The position numbers and the translations under genes were made by a program. From Desulfovibrionaceae bacterium CG1_02_65_16 (GTDB taxonomy: Bacteria; Desulfobacterota; Desulfovibrionia; Desulfovibrionales; Desulfovibrionaceae), in NCBI GenBank assembly GCA_001871085.1, contig MNUQ01000070.1, positions 1 through 33,469 on the forward strand: DNA of 33,469 nt, in the 5' to 3' direction. The notes under the pieces were generated by a model that saw only the letters and a list, made by a program, of their open reading frames with translations, did no database searches and was not told the DNA's origin. Below are positions 29,043-33,469 of this stretch, piece by piece (the first letter of the stretch is position 1; each line of letters starts with the position of its first letter).

Positions 29043-29456
29043 ATGGCCGTCAACCGGGCAGGGTTCAAGGTTTCGCACAACATTCGCTGGTGGGCCACCT
29101 ATCATCCAGAGGCGTTTTATCATGAATCCTGGGACAAGCGGCGAAAGCAAATGGGCGGAAACACAAATTTCACGGTGGTCACGCACCATCGGCACGTCGG
29201 CATTGAGCGCGCCGGAAATCCCTGCATCCAATTCCCCGGACCTTCGCGCACAGGGTCATCTGGCCTTCTCGCCGTGCTGTTCGGCATCCGCCAAGGCTAT
29301 TTGCAAATCATCCTTGCGGGCGTCCCGCTCGATCATCCTGATTACCGGACCTTCCAGGACGGCTGGAATGTCCAAAAAGCAGCCCTGCGCGGCCGCGTCT
29401 CCTCTCTTTCCGGCTGGACCAAAACCTTTCTGGAGGGCCTGAATCATGGCGCTTAA
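29043..29456 (+). CDS. Phage protein with glycosyltransferase-like nucleotide-binding start, true start unclear
   Basis: The protein-like sequence begins upstream of this ATG, at about 28968 (VLVVCGDAPCLLQDLASLAG), and continues MAVNRAGFKVSHNIRWWATY, IERAGNPCIQFPGPSRTGSS and PLDHPDYRTFQDGWNVQKAA. The opening resembles DUF115/sugar-transferase-like folds. No ATG, GTG or TTG starts the frame near 28968; the nearest usable ATG is 29043, with AGGCGG upstream. The conserved front could be reached by a -1 shift from the preceding gene. Function unproven. Confidence 0.55.
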   Translation: MAVNRAGFKVSHNIRWWATYHPEAFYHESWDKRRKQMGGNTNFTVVTHHRHVGIERAGNPCIQFPGPSRTGSSGLLAVLFGIRQGYLQIILAGVPLDHPDYRTFQDGWNVQKAALRGRVSSLSGWTKTFLEGLNHGA

Positions 29457-30102
29457 GTGCATCACCCCGCCAAGCTCTCTGCCCGTCACCGTGGCCGAGG
29501 CCAAAGAGCATATGGTCGTTTCCACCAGCGCGGACGACTCCCTCATCGCCGCATTCATCGCCGCGGCGACGGACGCCGCCCAGGGCATTACCGGCCGGCA
29601 GCTTGTGGAGGCGGAGTACGAGCTCGTGCTTGACCAGTTTCCCACGCGCTTCCCCGGCTGGCTCTGCGGCGAGTGGCTGGAGCACAACAGCATCGAACTG
29701 CCGCTCCCGCCGCTCCTGTCCGTCGAAGCGCAGCCCGCCGTCAGCAGCATCAAATACATCGACGCCGAAGGCGTGGAGCAGACCATGCCCACGGCGGACT
29801 ACACCGTGGATGCGGACAGCCTGCTTGGCCGCGTATATCCGGCCTATGGCAAGTCCTGGCCAGCCACGCGCGCTGTGCCCAATGCCGTGCGCATCCGCTA
29901 TATCTGCGGCTGGCCCATGGGCGAAGCCACAAGCCCGCCCGTGTGGACCGGGCCGGAGGCCATAAAGACGTGGATCAAGGTGCGCGTGGCCACGCACTAC
30001 ACCATGCGCGAGGCCCTGGTACAGGGCCAGGCCGTGGCCGAGCTGCCGCACTCGTTCATCGACGGCCTGCTGGACCCCTGGCGCATTTACAAGGTGGTGT
30101 AG
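29446..30102 (+). CDS. Head-tail connector (HK97 gp6-like adaptor)
   Basis: The 218-aa protein begins MALKCITPPSSLPVTVAEAK, as the phage head-tail connector family does. Helices DSLIAAFIAAATDAAQGITG, a strand pair around LPPLLSVEAQPAVSSIKYID and an end helix AIKTWIKVRVATHYTMREAL follow. It binds below the portal after DNA filling. GGAGGGCC precedes ATG 29446, overlapping the previous gene by 11 bp. Confidence 0.85.
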   Translation: MALKCITPPSSLPVTVAEAKEHMVVSTSADDSLIAAFIAAATDAAQGITGRQLVEAEYELVLDQFPTRFPGWLCGEWLEHNSIELPLPPLLSVEAQPAVSSIKYIDAEGVEQTMPTADYTVDADSLLGRVYPAYGKSWPATRAVPNAVRIRYICGWPMGEATSPPVWTGPEAIKTWIKVRVATHYTMREALVQGQAVAELPHSFIDGLLDPWRIYKVV

Positions 30103-30104
30103 CC

Positions 30105-30461
30105 ATGGCCATCCAAGCGGGCAAGCTCCGCCACAGCATCACCATTCAAAAGCGCGGCACCGGTCGCGACGCCGCCGGGGGCGAACTGCCCACCACGTGG
30201 GAAACCTTCGCCACCGTGCGCGCCAGCGTGGAGCCCTTGCAGGGCCGGGAATATATGGCCGCCAGCGGCGAACAGGCCGTGGCCACCACGCGCTTCCGCA
30301 TCCGGTACATTCCCGGCGTCACCGCCAGCATGCGCGTGCTGTTCGAGGGCCGCGTGTTTGAAATGGTTTCCCCGCCCATCGATCCGAACATGCTGCACCG
30401 CGAGCTGCTGCTCATGACCGAGGAGACGGAAGCCACCGAGGAAACCGGGGAGGAGGAATAG
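30105..30461 (+). CDS. Head closure protein (SPP1 gp16-like)
   Basis: The 118-aa protein begins MAIQAGKLRHSITIQKRGTG and continues TWETFATVRASVEPLQGREY, RFRIRYIPGVTASMRVLFEG and VFEMVSPPIDPNMLHRELLL, the beta-barrel head-tail adaptor family. It closes the portal and offers the docking site for the tail. The tail is acidic (ETEATEETGEEE). Confidence 0.88.
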   Translation: MAIQAGKLRHSITIQKRGTGRDAAGGELPTTWETFATVRASVEPLQGREYMAASGEQAVATTRFRIRYIPGVTASMRVLFEGRVFEMVSPPIDPNMLHRELLLMTEETEATEETGEEE

Positions 30462-30463
30462 CC

Positions 30464-30718
30464 ATGGCGAAGCGCGACGCCTGCGGGGGGGGCCTTCCGC
30501 CCGATATGGACAAGGACACCCTGCGCAGCATGAAAGAAATTTGCGCTCACACAGGGTATGCCGACAATACTATCGTCACGCTGGTTAAAGAGCAGGGTTT
30601 CCCGGCGGCCATTATCGCCGGAAAGTGGGAGTCCAGCCGCGCCCTCATTGCAGAGTGGCGGCTTGAACAAATACGGCTCAGCGTATCCCGCGCCAAGGCC
30701 GAAATACAGGAGGCATGA
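30464..30718 (+). CDS. Small HTH-like protein (84 aa)
   Basis: GGGAGGAGGAATAGCC precedes ATG 30464, 2 bp after the head closure gene. MKEICAHTGYADNTIVTLVK, then GFPAAIIAGKWESSRALIAE, is an excisionase/HTH_17-like winged helix followed by an end helix. A DNA-binding protein in the head-tail slot is unexpected; gp10-like tail-completion genes usually occupy it. It probably belongs to the accessory island that starts here. Confidence 0.6.
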   Translation: MAKRDACGGGLPPDMDKDTLRSMKEICAHTGYADNTIVTLVKEQGFPAAIIAGKWESSRALIAEWRLEQIRLSVSRAKAEIQEA

Positions 30719-30721
30719 GAC

Positions 30722-30838
30722 ATGATGAAAAAGGAAAGGGCGGCCAAAGCCGCCCCGAAGGCCTTGTACGTCCCCCTGCGCAGCAACCCTGCACAGCTTC
30801 ACAAGGATCTTGAAGAGGCGAAACTGAAAGCCAACTAG
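30722..30838 (+). CDS. Basic 38-aa peptide
   Basis: AGGAGGCATGAGAC precedes ATG 30722. The peptide begins MMKKERAAKAAPKALYVPLR and ends HKDLEEAKLKAN. It is basic with an end helix. Its codon use fits the phage. Function unknown. Confidence 0.5.
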   Translation: MMKKERAAKAAPKALYVPLRSNPAQLHKDLEEAKLKAN

Positions 30839-30862
30839 GCAACAGTCGCGTGTCCAATCTTC

Positions 30863-30890
30863 AGGCCCTGCTTCGGCGGGGCTTTTCTTT
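30863..30890 (+). terminator. Terminator with TTCG tetraloop
   Basis: The stem 30863-30871 / 30876-30884 (AGGCCCTGC with GCGGGGCTT, two G-T wobbles) closes a C(TTCG)G loop and is followed by TTTTCTTTT. It ends transcription from the head operon before the island's AT-rich gene. Confidence 0.8.
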
Positions 30891-30951
30891 TGCCTCTTGC
30901 CTTATACTTCGCGTTGCTGGTAACGGAGGCGGAAAAATATGGAGGTGCGGC

Positions 30952-31755
30952 ATGGGTTTTTTAAAACGATTATTTTCCGGTCAAGACGAAAAAGAAAATG
31001 CTCAACCTACTCAAAAAGAAAGCAATATCGTTAACCCTGTGCAACAATCAGGAAAATCGCCAGCTCTTATTGTTAATCGGCTGAATGAGATTTCTTGGAA
31101 TGACTGGAACAACCCACCGCCGAATGTGCTCATCAAGGAAAATGTCAAAATCGCTGGCGTGACGCACAATAACCCAGACGGTGTGAGTCGGCAGGAAATT
31201 CTTGCTCGCATGATGCGGTGGGAAGTCGTTGATCTTGTGCGCGAGCCAGGTAACCCACATGACCCTAACGCTGTCGCAATTTTTGGAGGTATGGGACAGA
31301 TCGGCTATGTGCCGATGGTAGCCATCCCCGGATTACACAAGATTCTTGATGCTGGGATAAAAACTCAGTGCAAACTCACGAATCTTTATGGAGGCAAAGA
31401 GGGCAAGTCGTGGGGAGGAACAATAGATATTCATATTGTCGCACCGCTTGGAGCTACCACCGAAGCTCGTGTAGTCGGCATAACAGGGAAAAATGAAGAA
31501 GGTGTCTCACGCGCAGATATTGCGGATTGGCTGGAAGTGGGCAACGTCGTTGCGCTGGAGGTGGAAGAAGACGACGAAGGTGAATCAATCATCAAAGTTT
31601 TGCACGAGAATGAAGAATTTGGCAGGCTTGGCAAGAAAGACGCGGGGAGAGTGTTGCAGTTTGTTGCCGAAGGAAAGATGTTTGGGGCTACGATAAGTGC
31701 TGTTGATGGTGAGGATGGAAACAAGAAAATTACTATTGCAATTGTGCAGTGTTAG
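30952..31755 (+). CDS. Double HIRAN-domain accessory protein (267 aa)
   Basis: The first HIRAN domain covers about residues 66-160: IAGVTHNNPDGVSRQEILAR, VVDLVREPGNPHDPNAVAIF, GQIGYVPMVAIPGLHKILDA. A second, more diverged copy covers about 175-260 (VVGITGKNEEGVSRADIADW). HIRAN domains bind DNA ends or damaged forks, often as parts of helicases; here they stand alone. The N-terminus is basic and hydrophobic (MGFLKRLFSG). GGAGGTGCGGC precedes ATG 30952. The gene is AT-rich and lies between two terminators, with a possible -10 (TATACT, 30904-30909), so it is a self-contained moron. Confidence 0.75.
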   Translation: MGFLKRLFSGQDEKENAQPTQKESNIVNPVQQSGKSPALIVNRLNEISWNDWNNPPPNVLIKENVKIAGVTHNNPDGVSRQEILARMMRWEVVDLVREPGNPHDPNAVAIFGGMGQIGYVPMVAIPGLHKILDAGIKTQCKLTNLYGGKEGKSWGGTIDIHIVAPLGATTEARVVGITGKNEEGVSRADIADWLEVGNVVALEVEEDDEGESIIKVLHENEEFGRLGKKDAGRVLQFVAEGKMFGATISAVDGEDGNKKITIAIVQC

Positions 31756-31797
31756 ACAAAAAGGCCATTTTTCTTTTTAGAAAAGTGGCCTTTTTGT
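31756..31797. terminator. Bidirectional terminator
   Basis: ACAAAAAGGCCA (31756-31767) and TGGCCTTTTTGT (31786-31797) are exact inverted repeats, with A-run and T-run on either side, so both strands have a stem followed by Ts. It separates the HIRAN gene from the RHH/antirepressor cassette. Confidence 0.88.
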
Positions 31798-31831
31798 TGA
31801 CAGCGCGTAAGCGTGGGCTTATCTTCGCTAC
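31797..31831 (+). promoter_or_regulatory. Strong promoter for RHH/antirepressor cassette, predicted leaderless
   Basis: TTGACA (31797-31802), a consensus -35, lies 17 bp before TATCTT (31820-31825). The ATG of the RHH gene begins 6 nt after the -10 box, at the expected transcription start, and no ribosome site precedes it. Confidence 0.75.
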
Positions 31832-31987
31832 ATGGAAGACAAGCTCGTGACAATGACCATCAAGGTGTCAAAAGAGGACCACAAGCGTTTTAAACTCTAT
31901 GCGGTTGAAAAGGGGGTGACGTTCAAGGAGCTTTTCATAAATCACATGAACCAGCTCATTAACGAGGAAAAGGCGAGGAAGAAGTAA
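31832..31987 (+). CDS. Ribbon-helix-helix (Arc/MetJ-like) repressor (51 aa)
   Basis: MEDKLVTMTIKVSKEDHKRF, then KLYAVEKGVTFKELFINHMN, gives a basic beta strand plus two helices: the complete RHH fold, as in Arc, Mnt and antitoxins. It should bind as a dimer to its own promoter. Directly downstream is a BRO-N antirepressor, the order of P22 arc/mnt and ant. Too small for most gene finders. Confidence 0.75.
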   Translation: MEDKLVTMTIKVSKEDHKRFKLYAVEKGVTFKELFINHMNQLINEEKARKK

Positions 31988-31994
31988 ACGAAGC

Positions 31995-32028
31995 GGCCCC
32001 GCCCGGTGCTCGAACACCGAACGAGGCC
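31995..32028 (+). promoter_or_regulatory. Nested hairpin between RHH and antirepressor genes
   Basis: CGGTG/CACCG (32004-32008/32015-32019) sits inside GGCCCCG/CGAGGCC (31995-32001/32022-32028, one mismatch). No T-tract follows. It lies in the leader of the antirepressor gene and may limit its expression, or end part of the transcript with another factor. Confidence 0.4.
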
Positions 32029-32059
32029 TGACCACAAACACCCTTTCCGGGAGGATGCT

Positions 32060-32950
32060 ATGGCTCGAACAACAGTAGTTCAAGACAGCCCCGCAGGCAA
32101 TGCCTGCCCGGTGCCCTTCACATTTCAGGATCACCAAATCAGAACCGTCATGGTCGATGAACAGCCTTGGTTCGTCGCCAAGGATGTATCCAAGGCTCTT
32201 GGCATCGGATGGACCGGGGCCACTCTCAAGCCTATTCCCGACGAATGGAAAGGGATGTTGAGTCTCAACACCCCTCGCGGGAAGCAACGCATGGCAACGA
32301 TCGCCGAGCCTGCCGTCTACAAGCTGGCCTTCCGGTCGAACAAGCCCGAGGCCGATGCCTTCACCAACTGGGTCGCCTCGGAGGTGTTGCCCGCCATCCG
32401 CAAAACAGGGCAATATGCTGCCAAGCCCGCTGCCCAGGGCCAGCTGACACCGGAGCAATGCCGCCACCTGCACGATGTGATGGACGCCAAGGTGTGCACC
32501 CGGCCCAAGGATAGCCGTCGCGCGGCCTATGCCGAGGCCTGGACCCGCTTCAACCGCCACTTTCGCATAGCCAAATACGACCAGCTACCCCAGGCCAAGT
32601 ATGTGGAGGCTTTGAGCTACATCATCGTCATGGACCTCAAGGCCGCGCAAAAGGCATTGCCCGCAGGCAACCTCGTTTCTCTTGTGGATAAAGACGCGGT
32701 GCAGCGGCTGGTATCTCAGGCGCGGGCCCACGGGGGCGACATGCACAACGATGTCACCGAACTGTGGAACATGATTTGGCGAGACGTGGAAACCTGGAAA
32801 TACCCGGAACGGCCAATGGCATTGTGCCAATTGCGCTACACCGCAGATGAGGCGTTTCGAGTGCTTGGCGCCAACATCGAATGCATCCGCTGCCTGGTGC
32901 GCACTATCGATGTGACCTACCGCGAAATGCGCAAAATGGCCGCGCTCTAA
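32060..32950 (+). CDS. BRO-N antirepressor-like protein (296 aa)
   Basis: Residues about 20-125 form a BRO-N domain: VPFTFQDHQIRTVMVDEQPW, FVAKDVSKALGIGWTGATLK, YKLAFRSNKPEADAFTNWVA, SEVLPAIRKTGQY. This occurs in phage antirepressors that inactivate repressors. The C-terminal half (about 150-296) is helical and of an unidentified type. GGGAGGATGCT precedes ATG 32060. Its place after a RHH repressor and between terminators supports an immI-like immunity function. Confidence 0.8.
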   Translation: MARTTVVQDSPAGNACPVPFTFQDHQIRTVMVDEQPWFVAKDVSKALGIGWTGATLKPIPDEWKGMLSLNTPRGKQRMATIAEPAVYKLAFRSNKPEADAFTNWVASEVLPAIRKTGQYAAKPAAQGQLTPEQCRHLHDVMDAKVCTRPKDSRRAAYAEAWTRFNRHFRIAKYDQLPQAKYVEALSYIIVMDLKAAQKALPAGNLVSLVDKDAVQRLVSQARAHGGDMHNDVTELWNMIWRDVETWKYPERPMALCQLRYTADEAFRVLGANIECIRCLVRTIDVTYREMRKMAAL

Positions 32951-32970
32951 CCGTCAACAAATATCACTAC

Positions 32971-33003
32971 AAGGCCGCTCGGAGAAATCCGGGCGGCTTT
33001 TTT
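32971..33003 (+). terminator. Terminator after antirepressor gene
   Basis: The stem pairs 32971-32982 with 32989-33000 (GCCGCTCGG with CCGGGCGGC, one T-G wobble and A/T ends) and is followed by TTTTTT. It closes the cassette and isolates it from the tail genes. Confidence 0.85.
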
Positions 33004-33124
33004 ATTTTCTGTCAAGACTTTTGTTGCGTACAAATCTCGGCATTCCTTCCCCTCCTATCCCCCATATGTCGGCATCATTCGGCAAAACAAATTTCTTCCC
33101 AAAAGTCAGGGTTAGCTTCGGCCC

Positions 33125-33469
33125 ATGGCACTCTTGGAAAGTAAGCTCTTTTCCCTGCTCTCGGCAGATACGGCGGTCAAGGCAATCGTGGCCGACCGCA
33201 TCTTTCCCACCGTGCTCAAGCAAAACTGCCGCCTTCCCGCCATCAGCTACCAGCGCATTTCCGGCAACTTCGATGCAGACCTTGAGGGCAATTCCGGCAC
33301 GGAAAACCCCCGCATCCAGGTGGATTGCTGGGCGCTGGGCTACGTGCAGGCCAAAGACCTTGCCAAGGCAGTGCGAAACGCCATGAACGCGGCCACGGAC
33401 GCCGTCGCCGGGTTCACGGCCCTGTGTTTAACGGACGCGGACAATCACGACGACGCGGCAAACTACTAC
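33125..33469 (+). CDS. Tail terminator/completion protein (DUF3168), cut by window edge
   Basis: 115 codons are visible and no stop is reached. The protein begins MALLESKLFSLLSADTAVKA, then VADRIFPTVLKQNCRLPAIS, PRIQVDCWALGYVQAKDLAK: the DUF3168 family (gp17-like tail terminator), which normally follows head closure and gp10-like genes. Here about 2.6 kb of island separates it from head closure. The ribosome site is weak, and 33004-33124 has no gene. Confidence 0.8.
   Translation, partial: MALLESKLFSLLSADTAVKAIVADRIFPTVLKQNCRLPAISYQRISGNFDADLEGNSGTENPRIQVDCWALGYVQAKDLAKAVRNAMNAATDAVAGFTALCLTDADNHDDAANYY

Overview
The window holds most of a temperate phage genome, integrated beside or inside the remains of a second, Mu-like phage. 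GC content is high, with a few clearly AT-rich accessory genes. Shine-Dalgarno sites are strong, and ATGA stop/start overlaps are common. Together with the protein flavour this suggests a Gram-negative host, probably a Desulfovibrio-like sulfate reducer. That assignment is inference: no host housekeeping gene is present.

Region A (1-4396, minus strand) is a piece of a Mu-like head operon: gpF, gpG and the I protease/scaffold, which runs off the left edge. An AT-rich nuclease-like accessory gene sits between G and I, and a 90-bp element able to fold into a cloverleaf sits between F and G. Gene F loses its 5' end at 4415-4461, where the 3' half of a tRNA-Arg(TCT) ending in CCA begins. No 5' half of that tRNA lies to its left. 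This is a phage attachment core.

Region B (4415 to the right edge) is a lambdoid-style siphophage prophage. Integrase and a HTH excisionase lie next to the att core. A tightly overlapping leftward operon (4520-11652) carries about 17 small accessory genes, including a DUF5131 (Gp37/Gp68) protein, a MazG-like protein, small zinc-finger proteins and a zinc/HTH regulator. A non-coding stretch with palindromes (11653-12384) precedes a moron and a LexA/S24-type CI repressor (12821-13564). Cro diverges rightward from what looks like a leaderless promoter. A mosaic of small genes on both strands follows, then a CII-like regulator, an O-like initiator with phased 11-bp iterons inside it, a second short tyrosine recombinase, and an Ogr/Delta-like zinc finger.

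The lysis cassette (20374-22742) comes next, then an HNH endonuclease and the HK97-type packaging and head genes: TerS, TerL, portal, ClpP-type protease, major capsid, connector and head closure. The late operon is then interrupted (30464-33003) by an accessory island with a double-HIRAN protein and a ribbon-helix-helix repressor plus BRO-N antirepressor. That pair is organised like the immI module of phage P22. Tail genes resume at 33125 and run off the right edge.

CI and Cro are expected to set the lysis/lysogeny choice, CII to help establish lysogeny, and the Ogr-like protein to turn on late genes. The RHH/antirepressor pair is a probable second immunity circuit.
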